Below are positions 1 through 12,223 of a DNA stretch of 64,000 bases, one piece after another (position 1 is the stretch's first letter; each line of letters starts with the position of its first letter). Below the pieces are notes generated by a model. The model was not told the DNA's origin and did not search any database. It saw only the letters and a list, made by a program, of their open reading frames with translations. Both the position numbers and the translations under genes were made by a program. The stretch comes from Blasia pusilla (lineage: Eukaryota; Marchantiophyta; Marchantiopsida; Blasiales): positions 18,414,001 to 18,478,000 of the forward strand of contig CM114275.1 of the NCBI GenBank assembly GCA_050084515.1, given 5' to 3'.

Positions 1-1336
1 TGTATTTTTCATTGTTGTGATTGTAGGAGCCAAACATATAGAAGGGAGTAGATATTTCCATCTAAATATGATGAGATGCATGTGGCACTACAAAACATGT
101 TGGATATCATAGATAAGCAGAAATGGTGAAGATCAAATTTAAGTATAAAACCATAATAAGATTTTTTAGATGTGAAGCTCAATTGTGATGAATACCAAAA
201 ACACATATGATCAAATCATTCTCTAGTTGATCTTATCAAAATATAGAGGATTCATTATAGGTTGAGTCATAATCTCTAGAACATAGACTACAACAAGAAA
301 AAATGAGTGAAAAACTAATGTAAAAGAATGACCTTACGTAGTCATTGTTATATCTCTAAAATGTCTAAATATTACCAAGATTAAAGTTCATAGGTTGAAC
401 TAGGGCCAAATGAAAAAAATTCCTATTGCAATTCCAAGTGTGAGTTGAGCAAGTTGATCCATTGTATTAGACTCCCATAGTTGTTAATCAAGTTGCATCG
501 CCTCCTTTAGATCCATCTTGACCAATCCAAGACTAATGTCTTTCCCATGGTTGTCTCGTGCACTCAAGCCTGAGACTACTCCATGACCCAAAGTATTTTA
601 GTTGAGCATTGGTTGTGTAAGGTATACTTCATCTTCCAAATGAGGCTATATATATGCCAGTTCAAAACAAGAGATTAGTTGTCAACACAAACATATTACA
701 AAAGTTGATAAACTATAATAACCACAATCATTACCTTGGTGAAGCTTGATCCATCTATTGGTGAATTCCTTGAAAAGTAGAAAAGCCTCATACAATTGAG
801 TATAAAAACATGAGAATGGAAACACATATGCTTATCTAGTGTTGTCACATATCTTCAAAAAGCACATTCATTATCCTTGCAAATAATGAAAAGCTTTAAT
901 ATGTATCCTTTGCTTCTTGCTATTCATCACTTTGAGGTCACACCCTGACATATTACTCACATTCCCAACCAACTCAGTAGCAACCTTAATCTTCTTCTTG
1001 AGTTTTGGTTAAGCTGCACGGCCACTATTGCTTCTACGCCATTAAACATTGGAACATATTTTCACAATCGCCTCTTATTTAGAGGGAATTTTAGTTATAT
1101 AATCTCATATTTATATAGGTATGCATAAGAAAATAGAACAAAACTTTAATGGTATAAAAATAAGGAGTGATTAAGAGATGCACCCTTGGGAATTTGGAGT
1201 AGTGATAGACTTGGCTTTCTCATTGATGCTTAGATGAGGATTACCAATCTTCGTTTTACCAACATAAGATGAGATAGAGTAAGGAATGCAAATGCCAATA
1301 CTTAAGAAAAGTTATGAAGTAAGGCCATAAACCACT
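1..1336. other. AT-rich intergenic DNA, nothing recognised
   Basis: No open frame of useful length and no family motif was seen on either strand. Base composition is AT-rich, like the other decayed spacers in the window. Confidence 0.5.
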
Positions 1337-1808
1337 TGTCGTGCGAATCCACATCGTCATACAACATACATCGCTGACATACCATACTCACATACATACA
1401 TAATATACACGAAAGCATCCACAAACACAAGTTCTTTGAGTGAAATCCGTGAAAGACCTACTGTCATAAAACACATATAGAATCACATACAATCGAGCCA
1501 AACCCACTCCACGATGGGAGAATCCAGGTCGAAGCTTGCGGGAACCACCATAGCCAAAAGCTCTACTCACTACCAAGGTTAACTCCCAACGCAACAGGCT
1601 CAACTCAAGGAACTAACTGTTCTTTAAATGCACTCCACACTATATTTTCCAACCTAAGAGCGGGCCCTACAGGAAAAATCACCCTCAACTAAGTAACCCC
1701 CAACCCTATGTTTGAAACCGCATCTCTACCTAGACACTACGGCCCTACATAAGGTATGGCCTCTACTAGCACACTATACTCTACGACATAATCCGTATGG
1801 TCATGACA
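1337..1808 (-). repeat. Solo LTR of the methyltransferase-bearing gypsy family
   Basis: The 472-bp unit starts TGTCGTGCG and ends CATGACA, so it has the short inverted ends TGTC...GACA usual for LTRs. Most of its length matches the LTR at 14948-15421 and the partial LTR at 24226-24602. No internal domain lies beside it. The motif CACT sits on both sides (1333-1336 and 1809-1812), a possible 4-bp target duplication. The reading is a solo LTR left by recombination. Orientation is taken from the coding strand of the related element at 15-24 kb. Confidence 0.8.
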
Positions 1809-2015
1809 CACTCACTGCCAAAAGAAGATCAAATTTAGTGGGAATCATGAGTTAGATTTAACAATAAGAAAATCAATAAAAGTGTATAATATGTAGAAAT
1901 AGTATGATCCTCAAAGCCTACAATCAGGTGAGCCTTTGTCCTACTTTTCTTTGAAGAATTTGTGGCATCAATACTAATTTTTGTGATGTCGACAAAGTCA
2001 TCCTCTTCTCGACAG

Positions 2016-2121
2016 GGTTGCACACAGACGAAATCCGTGTTCGTGGACATGTCCATACTACGGATGGACATGTCTGTGCGAGCCACGGATACCTTAGTGG
2101 TATGTTCGTTTTTGTGCAACC
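2016..2121. mobile_element. Short inverted-repeat element, 106 bp
   Basis: It begins GGTTGCACACAGACGAA and ends with the inverted counterpart TTCGTTTTTGTGCAACC. The same GGTTGCA termini bound the 330-bp element at 2197-2526, and both are rich in GTCCRTGGACATGTCC-like palindromic words. It is probably a deletion derivative or small relative of that family. No convincing target duplication was found. Confidence 0.6.
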
Positions 2122-2196
2122 TTGCTTCTTGATTACTTATGTGGCCCTACAAAAGGCATATAATTCATCAAATCATAATGAGTTATTGATACAAAC

Positions 2197-2526
2197 CAAG
2201 GTTGCATGTGGATAAAATCTATGTCCACGGGCATGTCCATGTCCGTGGATTTATGCTTGTCCTATGGAAGGGCTTGTCCATGTAGGCCCTACCTTCCCTT
2301 CTTTCTCATTCTCATTCCTACTTACCTTCCTCTTCCATATAGTCTTGTTCCTTCCTCCCTCCACCTCCACTCCCTTCCCCCTTATTGTCTCACTCATCCT
2401 TCCCATGCCTTCAATTATGAATTATAAGTGTGGGTCCTATCTCTTGCAATCGATGCCCGTGGACATGTCCAGAGTAGTCCGTCCATGTCTGTCCTAGGGA
2501 CAAACTTTTCCATTTTTGTGCAACCA
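2197..2526. mobile_element. 330-bp non-autonomous TIR element (MITE) with 10-bp target duplication
   Basis: The unit starts CAAGGTTGCATGTGGA and ends TTGTGCAACCA, giving terminal inverted repeats around GGTTGCA plus more diffuse matching inside. The 10-bp word TGATACAAAC stands directly on both sides (2187-2196 and 2527-2536), a perfect target-site duplication. A second copy of nearly equal length lies at 29410-29738, inside a LINE. The centre is a C/T-rich tract followed by palindromic GTGGACATGTCC words. It has no coding capacity. A 9- to 11-bp duplication is typical of Mutator-like elements, so a MULE-derived MITE is the best guess. Confidence 0.85.
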
Positions 2527-2536
2527 TGATACAAAC

Positions 2537-5500
2537 TTATCAAGATTTAAAGAGCTGCAATGAAAACAAAAAGGAGAATCTAAGAAGTGAAATTTACTTT
2601 TGAGGGTCAATGGCTAGTCTATGATTGCATCATCAATTGACATATTTAAAGTTGTTTCTTTTCCACTCTGAGCTAATTTGGAAACCATATGCATGAGAAC
2701 ATTCAACTTGTCTTTGAGGTATTAATGGCTTGCTTGAATATCTCGATTTATTTTATGGCTCCCTCTGCCCAATCTCAAGTTGTGATCCTATATAACACAT
2801 ATCTTCGTCCAACCTCCTTTCCACCTCATTCAAATGCAAATTGAGATCGGAGTCAACTTCCAATCAAGCATATCAAAAAGTTAGCACATACCATACGACA
2901 AAAATTTTTACCTCCAAGTGATGAAACTAGTCCATGGTCCATGATCACTGCAATAAGGGATACAATACAAATATGATGATTTTAAGATCAACGACATCCA
3001 TTGAGATGACCTCAACCTATTTTATCTTGTTGCTTTGAGACGAATCTTTAGAGACTACGACATTCTTCCTCTAAACATTGCAACAAATACTCCTAGTATT
3101 CCATAACTTAGAGATTGGTTGCTAGATGAAAATATTCATCAGATATTGTTCATTGCAATTCGATGCTGAATTCTTGTAATATCTAATAATGATCTCAAAA
3201 GACAAGCAGCGAATGGATCATAAGATATTCTTTTGATTTAGTGTTCAAAGACCATTTTATTTCTATAGTGCTTGTTAAGTTGCATTTAAATGGATATGTT
3301 ATTAGAGTGAGGAGACCCAAATTTTGCAAACTAAGATATGGGCTAAATTAGAAGTTTACTAAGCGGTCCTTTCCACTAGCGTTAGGATATGCAATTACAT
3401 GGCACAAAAGTCAAGGTCTTACGATTTTAGGAAAATGCCTAATTGTGATTAAGGAGGTGTTTGCACTTGGCCTCTTCTCTATTATGCTATCTAGATTTAA
3501 ATTCAAGTCCCAAATGAGAATTCTAGGTCGGTTAAGCTTTAAGACTTTAAGGTATATCGACAAAATGGTATCAGCATTTTATAGGTTAAGTTACTTCCCT
3601 CACTTTGCTTGTGTTGATATATGTCATCATATGAAAGTGTACGAAAATAATCGTGGGAAGGAAGCCAACATGATGCAAGTTGGGCGAGACACTTCTACAA
3701 AGATGAGGCCTGAAGCAAGCACGAATGAGAACCCAATTCTAGTAAGTGATAACAATGTTGAAACATATCCATATGAAGACTATATATCCTACGACATTTG
3801 ACATAGAGCGTGGATATATAGAAGGCGCAAAAGGGAAAAGTCATTTAAGAATATTTACTTGTTTTTTGCATTGAAATTTGGTAGAATATTGCTCACACAT
3901 TTTTCATCAAGTACCAAGAACATATATTGATTTTGCAAGAATAATACTTAATGATGAGCCCAGACTCCTAGAAGAAAATTATGTCCAGTTCATACCCCCA
4001 AATAGAAGCACAACTCGGATATGCTAATAGCCTTATAGTCTTGGACTAAGCTCTGATCATTGGGACCACTTCACTACTAGGCATCAAATAAGCGGTAATT
4101 CAAAACAGATGTTGTATTGGTGGAATTCAGCCACATCAGTTTCAAGAGTTTCCTGTCATAATGCAAAGTCCACTTGATATATTGGTATACCTTTCTTATG
4201 CAGACCATTTCCTCATGCGAATGAAGTCTGCGGTGGAAAATGGTGCCATCTTAGACTTCTCCACTTTCTTGAATTACCTAATAAATGAGAACGGACTTAA
4301 CAATGGATTTGTAATGACTCTTTCTTGACTTCCATTCATGTTTTCTAAATACTCTTGTTCATATGTTGACAATTACACCAATTTCATGATCTTACAACAC
4401 TGCATCTACTTAAGGTATGGCGCACACTACCTAAGTTCATATCAACTCTATATATTCTTTATTCAAACATCCTACCATGCACTTTAGGAAATGACTTTTC
4501 TTGGATAATTGCATCAGCTATGAAAGGCAACTATAAACTTGTCATAAATTACTATTAGAAATTTGCTTTGCGTGTAACAATGGTGTAACTTATCAATCTT
4601 CTCTTAAGTTTATTTTGAAAAGCGGTGCTTAACTAATCTCTTGTTGTTTATGAAAATTCAAGCTCATTGCATATTGTACACCACCGAAAATCAATTTTGA
4701 AGGCATCATGCATGTGTAACTTGGTACTCATGTGAATTTACTTTTGTTATCTGTGTGTATCTTAGAGGCATGTGCATACTCTCAGTTACTATCTATGTGT
4801 GTTGATTTGAGTTACCTATTTTATAATGTATGTGTGTCTGTTTGACTCTATTTTTTACTACGAATATTGAAGATGTGTTGCTTGACTTAATACAATTGTT
4901 CCACTTTTATGTGTCTTTCATTTTGTTTGTGCATGGAGGTGCACCTACAACTATATACTCACCCCTCAATAAGATTAATTTGGACGTATACTCACCACAA
5001 GTTGGAAGATTTAAAATATATCTATTTCTGGTCAAGTTTATTTGTACTTTGTTGAGATTACATAAGCTACTTCATTTTTGCTACCAATGTATATGCTTGA
5101 GTTCATCTTTCCCGTCCCCCACCTTTACTTTTTTAATTGATCGTGCATTCATTCCCGTTGCTAGATTTCTTTGTATCTATATCTGGTCAGATTTTCCTAA
5201 TGAAGTAACTTCATTTATGGTACCACTCTTGGTGGCCAAACCCAACCCTTCCACCTTTCTACTTATTTAGTTCACTATGAAATGTGTAGCATCATCTATC
5301 CTCTTTTGTAATGTGGCTTAGTGATTTCTCCAATTCATTTTAGCACATCCTATAAAGCGGAGCATCTTTTGATCCTTCTTGCGAGGATCATATTGTGGAG
5401 CAACAAGGAAGATGTAGAAGAAGAAGATGGCGGTCCCTGTTCCAAGAGAAGTAACTCGATGATCTTACAACACATATGATGCATGAAGGTAGTGTCCGTA

Positions 5501-6300
5501 TGTACTTGTACGAAACAACATTGTCTAACATGGAGGCAATGAGAGACCAATATGATGACTCATAGAGTTAGCTTGAAATTTTTAACATGTTGCTTCGGAC
5601 AATTAGTGAGAATGAGAATTACAACATCTATCGTATCATGCAATTTAAGTCGTCTTTTAAGAAATTGAAGGTGGATTTGTGTGTGTTTGTGGAGTATATC
5701 ATTCATAAATACAACAAAGAAGTCGAAACTCACGAGAAAGCAAATCAGTTGATGATAGCTTCTAATTTTACTTAAGTTTTTGTGGATTTCTATAGTCCTA
5801 TAGCCTCCAAGTTCACTTGTTCTAAGATATGTTTCTGCAACATGAATGCTTGTGAACATCAATTGAGCATAAAGCATATCTTAAGCCAATCCTTCCCACA
5901 CTTGCAAGTTTCACTTCTTATCATGGCATGCATATTCCTAGCTATTTTATGCATATTACTTGCAAACCATGACTTAAGTGATACCAACAGTGGTGCCTGT
6001 TTTCCTACATTGAGGATACATCACTTTTGTGTTGCAAATGTTTTCTTCCTTTCACGGTTGTGTCGAGAAATTTTGCCTCAGCATTGCTTTCATGATTCCA
6101 CGTGCATGCCAGCAATCGCATAAAAATTGTTGTAGTCGCATGAACATTGTTGTAGTCTTGATAAAGTCTTCGAGTGGTATACTTCTTCTGCCTGGTTCTT
6201 TCCATATTCAAGAAGATGTAAACAACTCACACAACACTACAACATGTTACAATCGGATCTCCCACCGAAGAAATTTAATTTGAAACTAAAATTTCCAAGT
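2537..6300. other. Intergenic DNA with unrecognised short frames
   Basis: The longest frames are 3445-3801 (+, 118 codons), 4830-5270 (+, 146 codons, rich in hydrophobic residues from T-rich DNA) and 5782-6123 (+, 113 codons). None shows a family motif, splice context or codon bias that I can support as a gene. The stretch is probably decayed repeat DNA. Confidence 0.4.
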
Positions 6301-7737
6301 CTACTGGTTTGCTTCAAATTTGAGAATACAACCCCACGTCCACACATGAGTGGCAAACTCAAGCTCCACGCCTAATCTTGAGACTACCTTTAATAATTCA
6401 GAACTTACTGCAACTGCTGCAAACCGAACCACCACCACATATCGTGCACTACTATGAATAAAGGCGTTTCACAGCCCTACCAACATCTACTTCCCTCCCA
6501 ACTGTCATACTTCTTTTGTCCAAGTCTTCCGAAGCCTTCTTTCGACTCTCGTAAAAAGGGAATGGAAAGACTGTAAGAGAAATACCGGATGACAACCGCC
6601 CGCTAAGCGAGCCTCCTTGGTTTGGGAGGAAATCCCGTGGCCGGAAGCTCGCGCTCTTCACGACTTCATGCTATCTATCGAATCTCGACGCAAGCAAGGG
6701 AATCGTTCCTGTCTATCTGAAATGGCCTGGAGTGTGAATATGCATGCCACAGAGTTCAGGCCCCAGAGGCTGTGCATGGAAGGAGCGGAATCGGGCCATG
6801 CTATGTCCGCACGACTTTGAAGAGGAGAGGTGGCAGAGCGTTTATGACAAAAACAGGTTGGGGAATAGTCGTGAGTAAAACAATAAAGTGCGAACTGTGG
6901 AGGGTACAGGGTCATTAATTGTGGCAGCAACATTCGCTGCAGAACTGCAGATTCCGGGAACTCTGCGGAGCCTGGAGAAGGAGAGGTGGATGAATCTGGA
7001 GTGAAAGAAAGCATGGGAAGTTGGGATTCTGGGAACTGGACGGACGCAGGGTTTAGGGTGAAAAGGCTAGCATTTGAAGCGTGTGGGTTGCGACACACGC
7101 TTCAAAGTGGTAGTCACTGCGTCGATCGGTCGGCAAGCTCCCGATCCGAATGTTAGATGTTCCACGGCCGAATATGCGTCTCAGAGGTAGCAGTGGGGAC
7201 TATCGACGATGCACAACCTATCCGGAGAACCTTTGATGTTTGAGCAAGGAAGGGGCAGCCTTTCGAGTTTTCGATTGATCCGCGAGTGATCCTGCATGTT
7301 TGCTGTGAGAAAACGGCCTTGAAAGTGGACGCCGATGATCGTTCTCTCCCAAGAGGAAAGATCTATCAGTATGGATTCCGTGACGCCGATTTCCATCCTA
7401 GAACTCCTCTGCACTGAAATTCTTGCAGTGGTACATATCCATTCCTCTGACCCGAGCAGAGACTCGTGAGGGGGTGATATGATGCAAAGAAAGACCCACA
7501 CATAGCGAGGGGAGAAATTTTGAAACCGCTTGTTGAGAAAATTGAATCAGGACTATCCTCTTTTAGGCTGTCCGTAAATGTGTTGCAAAACTATCGATCA
7601 ATGACATTCGATACGGTTTTAGGGTTCATCCAATTGCAGACCTGTACACTGTGTCTACGCTGAAAATCTAAATGTCGAGTTGTTCACTCGGGAAGTTTCT
7701 GACGTCGAGGTTAGTACTACTACGAACGCTGAACCGT
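6301..7737. other. Downstream flank of the fucosyltransferase gene
   Basis: The stretch has higher GC than the DNA to its left and contains the 3' flank of the minus-strand gene ending at 7738. A 146-codon minus-strand frame (6658-7098) and a 106-codon one (7181-7501) have no recognisable domain and are left uncalled. Confidence 0.4.
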
Positions 7738-10700
7738 TCAGCCCCGGCCTCGGTCGTCTTCTTCTTGGATGCCGACGCCCCATTGCAGCAGACAGTGACG
7801 AACTTCTGGGAGGGAGTTTTCCGCGTCCCCTATGTCATGTCCGGGTTCGTCCAAATGGCAGGGCGTGTCTCTGGGATGGTCGATGAAACAAGGGCCGGGC
7901 AAATTGCTGCGAAGGCAAGTCGGATCGGGCACGTTGTCATTGTCCAGGCCGTATCTGTTGAGGACGTAGGGCTTGATGCCAGCCAGTCCGTGAGCTACGT
8001 AGCCGAAAGTGGACTTGGGAGTGCTGATGATGTCCTCGGCGAAGCTCAGCAGCCACATATCGGAGATGGCCTTCCGTTCGTGGTCGATTCTGCCCGTCCG
8101 CTGCTCTCCCTCTGCGCTGGGACTGAGAATCGTCACTCGCTCCCCGCCCTGAGTCTTCCCGTCGGCGAAAGTCTCCAGGAAGGTCTCGGAGTACTCCCGC
8201 CTGAGCGAAGCCAGCACGACGGCGATGTGCTCGCCGGCCAAGGAGAAGTCGTCGGGCTTGGAGTCCGAGAACTCACTCACTTTGGGCAGCAAGTCCTGGT
8301 CCCACGCGCACTTCAAAACGTGCTTGGAGATGATCGGCTTGTACTCGCTCCACCAAGCGCGAATCTGGACCGCCAAGCGTCGATCTGCATCGGCCATGTA
8401 GGTTTTGAAGATGCGCATGACGCGCTCCCAGATGTCGTCTTGGGGACTGAACAAGTATCGGCCCGCATGAAGAAACATGGCCCGGTCGGGAAACCATTCG
8501 TTGAGCTTTGCGCGGAAGCTGGGGACGAAGTAGAGACCCGGGCCGCTCCAGTTGTTGCTCCAAAACGAGAGCCACGGCACACCCTTCAGAAGGTTCTGCT
8601 CGCCCTCACAGAAAAATCGCAGATCCTCGGGCTGCTGCATGTGCCACAGGGAGCTGGTCAGGTGCTTGGGAATCGTGGTCTCCTTGCCTGCGAGCTTGTC
8701 CTGGTAAGCTTGCTCGTAGAACAGCCCGTGTCTTTCTTCGCCCGGCCGGTTTTGAACGTGAGGAATGCCCTCGGGAACGACCCACGACGAGCGAGGAAAT
8801 GGTTCGCAGAGAAGGTGTTGTAGCTGCGCGTCGCGCGAGATGAGGAGCACGCGCTGGGTCAGCAGCGCGTAGACGAAGGCGGAAATGAGGGATATAAGCT
8901 GGTTTCCTTTGCCGTCCATGTCATTCCACACGATGTAATTGCAGTTCTCCGGTGTGGAACCTTCGTTCATGAGGTCTGCCAGGTTCTTCCCGTTCACGCA
9001 CTTTTCGTGCAACTTTTCGTAGTCTCTCACTACTTTTAAAAACGCCGGCGATGGCGTATAATTTGATGCTCTCCAGAGGCAATGTTGCTGGTATCTGCTT
9101 CTGCACTTCTGCAGGTACTTCTTTTTCGTCGTCACGGGATGATATTGGTGTTCGAGTGGTATGTAACTGCCAGGGTATCCTACCTCCTCACAGTCTGCAC
9201 GGAGCCAAACGCTTCCATCAGTAGAAAGTGCTGAGAAGCAACTTGAAAACACTGCAGCAATGAAAATAATGTTCACATACATTAATGTGCGAATGAAGAC
9301 ATGCGCACTACGCCTCCAAATGCCAGCAGATCACCTGACCTGGATTGGAAATTGGCCTTTACACTCCCAGGGCAAAAAGCGAAGTCGTCAGAACAGTTGT
9401 AATTCCCACCCGATCCTCACTCGAACACTAATCTCCGGGAAACAATCCGTGCACGCACACGTCCTCCAGGTATTTCACTACGAATTCATCACTACCAGAG
9501 TGGTTGGCCCACTGCCAACCGCTCTAGTAGGAATCGAAATACGCTCCTCAAATAATGCGACATCCGCTACTACCAGTAAATCAACTGCCACTGCGTGCCT
9601 CGTTTGAGCTCTGTTGGTGGGAGGGCCCGGTTAATTGTGCCGAGAGTAACTGAAGCCGAAAAGTAAGAGCCCGGGATGCAACCCAGACCCATGCCGCACC
9701 GTCACAGGGATTCTGAACGGATATGGAGGAGGATAGCTTCCCCTGTGGCCATGTGCAGAGGGAAACTGGATGAGTTCTCACATAAGTTGGAGCGCGAGAT
9801 GTACAACCCACGCCACGAGGACCTTTCAACCCTAGAGCTTACCTGGACACGTGCAATAGTGGCTACAGCTACGTAAGACAAAACGTATCAGTCGACGCTA
9901 TCGATGTTCCACGATGCGGAAGGAAAAGCACAGTGAGAATATGTATATGGAAATGATGTATATCGAGGCCGTGGCCAGCTCGTTTGACTGGAACTGTCTG
10001 GCATATCCTAGACAGAGCAAAGGCTCCGATCGAATGCTCGCCCAATCTGCACGGCCAGTCGGGATCAATCGCGCTCTCTGCCATACTCACCTTTTCTCAG
10101 GGCAAACCTAAGGTTGGGACTCGGGTTTACCGCGACAGGATTTGATTCATATGGATTAACAGTCAGAAATTCGACCCGATAAAGGTAGAAGTACAGCGCA
10201 GCGCTGCTGCTCACGCCGTCCTAGCGTTCACTGCTGAATTATCAACTGGCAAAGCTAGAACTGCGCATCACACACGTTGTCACAAATCACGAATTGATGT
10301 TGTTGCGCCGTGTGAGAAGTGGAAAAGGGTGAGAAGAGAAAACTTTCGCGTGGCTGTACAGAAACGTCTTCGTATGAGGAGATAACTGATGAGCGTGCAC
10401 ATTATTACGAGCTACTTTCGCACGATAGAATAGTCCCACAGACCGCGGATTCGAATTGGACTGCCTTGCCTCTGTTCAAGAAACGTCACGGCTGTGGTGA
10501 AACACATCTAAATTGTGACGGTCGGTGCTCCTCGCCCAAACCTATTGAGCCCGAATTCAAATATCCGATCGGGAAGGTGGTGGAAGATTGACGGAATCAT
10601 CCGGGAGAATTCAAATCTTCGTTCTCTGTTTCTGTTTCGCTGTCAGATTGGGGACAAACTCTACACTCTTCTTGCCTTGCCATGCCACTGTCGCCACAGC

Positions 10701-11901
10701 TATAATTTCATCAAACCGTTTCCGGATGTAGGGAGCGTGGAGTATCTGTAGGATAAGCGGTGAATATAAGCAATTGACAGTAGCTATCTCGATTAAATGT
10801 TGAGTATCAGGAATACATCGACCTGGGAAGGCGGAGTTCATATCCCGCTTTCAATCAGCCCAAATCCACCGATTCCTGAATCGTATGGAATCATGTGAGG
10901 GAATTTGAGAGTCTTGAATTCCGTCCTCTTTCGGATTGGGGTCCGACTATAAACTCTTCCAAGGCTTCCGCTCGAGATCTAACGCGGATATAGAGAAAAG
11001 AATCGAAACAACTCACTTCATTGGGCAATGAGAATGGGTGCCGAATCCTCTCTCCATTCTCTCTCGCTCATCGTCGTTTCTTCGCATCTCCTCGCCTCTC
11101 CCCTATTCCGTTCGAGGCAAAGACGGGCACTCCACTCCACTCCGTAAAAGTGTACAATCTCTCTCTCATCCGGAAGTCGTGTTGTGGAAACGAAAGGCCT
11201 CAGTTCATCGGTTTGACTCGATATATAGGCCAGGGCTCAGGAGGCCAGGAGGAGTGGCGCAGCGTTCGATGTACATCATCGAATCAAAAGCAGCTTATTC
11301 CGAAACTCTAATGCCTTTCCCGCGCTCGAAAAACAGGAGTCACAGGACAGCGTCAGTGCCTCGTGCGAATTCAGTGTGACGAAGAGACGCCATTGTTACG
11401 CCAATCATGGGGCCCGCGAAAAATCCTGCGCGCACCGTCGTGGGCAGTCGCCGGTGGTAGCGGCAGGATCTTCTAGACTAATTGATGGATTTCGTCGGTG
11501 AATGATTCATTCAGCACAGTTGGGCTCTGCGTCGGAGGGGGCTTCCACTCACAGTGTGGTTGCGAGCGGGAAACAGCAGTCGTGATCCACCCTGAGGCTG
11601 ATCGAAACGAAGGCTTCGAAGAGAAGCACTTCTAAGCAATTCTGCAGGTCTAATTCACGGCTATCGAGCCGTAAGAGGCTCATCATCAGCCTGGGAACTT
11701 GTCACAAAAAATAGCCTCGGAAACTTCGAAATGTTTCTCGCGGAGCACCAGACAATAACCTAAGATGTGAGCATTCCGATCACAGGAGACGTGCCTGGAA
11801 CAATTTTCTGACCTCGTTTTTGTTGCGGAATAAAAATAACAAGACGAAGATGAACCCGTAGAGCTCAAGCTTCCCACACACTCAAAGGCCAATGCACGCA
11901 C

Positions 11902-11948
<47 letters not shown>

Positions 11949-12223
11949 CCTATCGATGAAGGACTTGCTGCACTAGCGGGTATGGAAGCGTTGAATTTCA
12001 CGGTAGGGGTTCGTGGACGAAAAGTGGACCGCGGACGATTAATCCTTGGAGATTGCTGAGCGACGTTCTCTGGGGACTGACGAGCAACATTTGCGAAGAC
12101 AACAAGAGCAATCAGGAACCCCGCGAATCCCAATCCGGAGAACCAGATCCAAATCCTGAAACTCAATCTCCCAGGTTTCGATGGGACTCTGGAAAGTGCC
12201 ATTTGCGGGCTGCTGATCCGCAT
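7738..12223 (-). CDS. FUT: Xyloglucan alpha-1,2-fucosyltransferase-like protein (GT37), two exons
   Basis: This is a predicted Golgi type II glycosyltransferase that adds fucose from GDP-fucose to cell-wall glycans; the exact acceptor is unknown. Exon 1 is 12223-11950 and exon 2 is 9251-7738, giving 595 residues. The join ATAG|GTATCT to TTGCTGCAG|TG is phase 1 on both sides. Exon 1 gives a short cytosolic tail, one membrane anchor (about residues 23-45) and a Ser/Pro/Arg-rich stem. Exon 2 carries GT37 marks: CxYIVWNDMDGKGN, a CEPFPRSSW block, AVQIRAW (motif I Arg), STFGYVAHGLAGIKPYVL, PDPTC and a C-terminal PEVRHC. Arabidopsis FUT1 is of similar length. The anchor is missing if exon 2 is read alone from the ATG at 9282, which is why I prefer the two-exon model. 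A second in-frame ATG lies at 12202. Confidence 0.88.
9252..11949 (-). other. Intron of the fucosyltransferase gene (2.7 kb)
   Basis: Bounded by GTATCT at 11949 and a pyrimidine-rich ...CATTGCTGCAG at 9252. Frames inside, such as 10319-10591 (+) and 11021-11379 (+), have no recognised motif. It starts with a long CT tract on the coding strand (see the separate microsatellite entry). Confidence 0.75.
11906..11946. repeat. (GA)n/(CT)n microsatellite at the 5' splice site
   Basis: About 20 uninterrupted GA units on the plus strand. On the coding (minus) strand this is a CT tract starting three bases inside the fucosyltransferase intron, directly after GTAT. Confidence 0.95.

Noticed and set aside
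3445-3801. 118-codon plus-strand frame as a gene
   Set aside because: Composition and surroundings look like decayed repeat DNA; no recognisable domain.
7672-8823. 383-codon plus-strand open frame
   Set aside because: It is antisense to the fucosyltransferase exon 2; the minus-strand product has clear GT37 motifs and this one has none.
10319-10591. Small gene inside the fucosyltransferase intron
   Set aside because: No family motif, no conserved start context, and it is on the opposite strand in intronic DNA.
11882-11949. Ser-Leu repeat protein C-terminus
   Set aside because: It is translation of the CT microsatellite after an evident splice donor.
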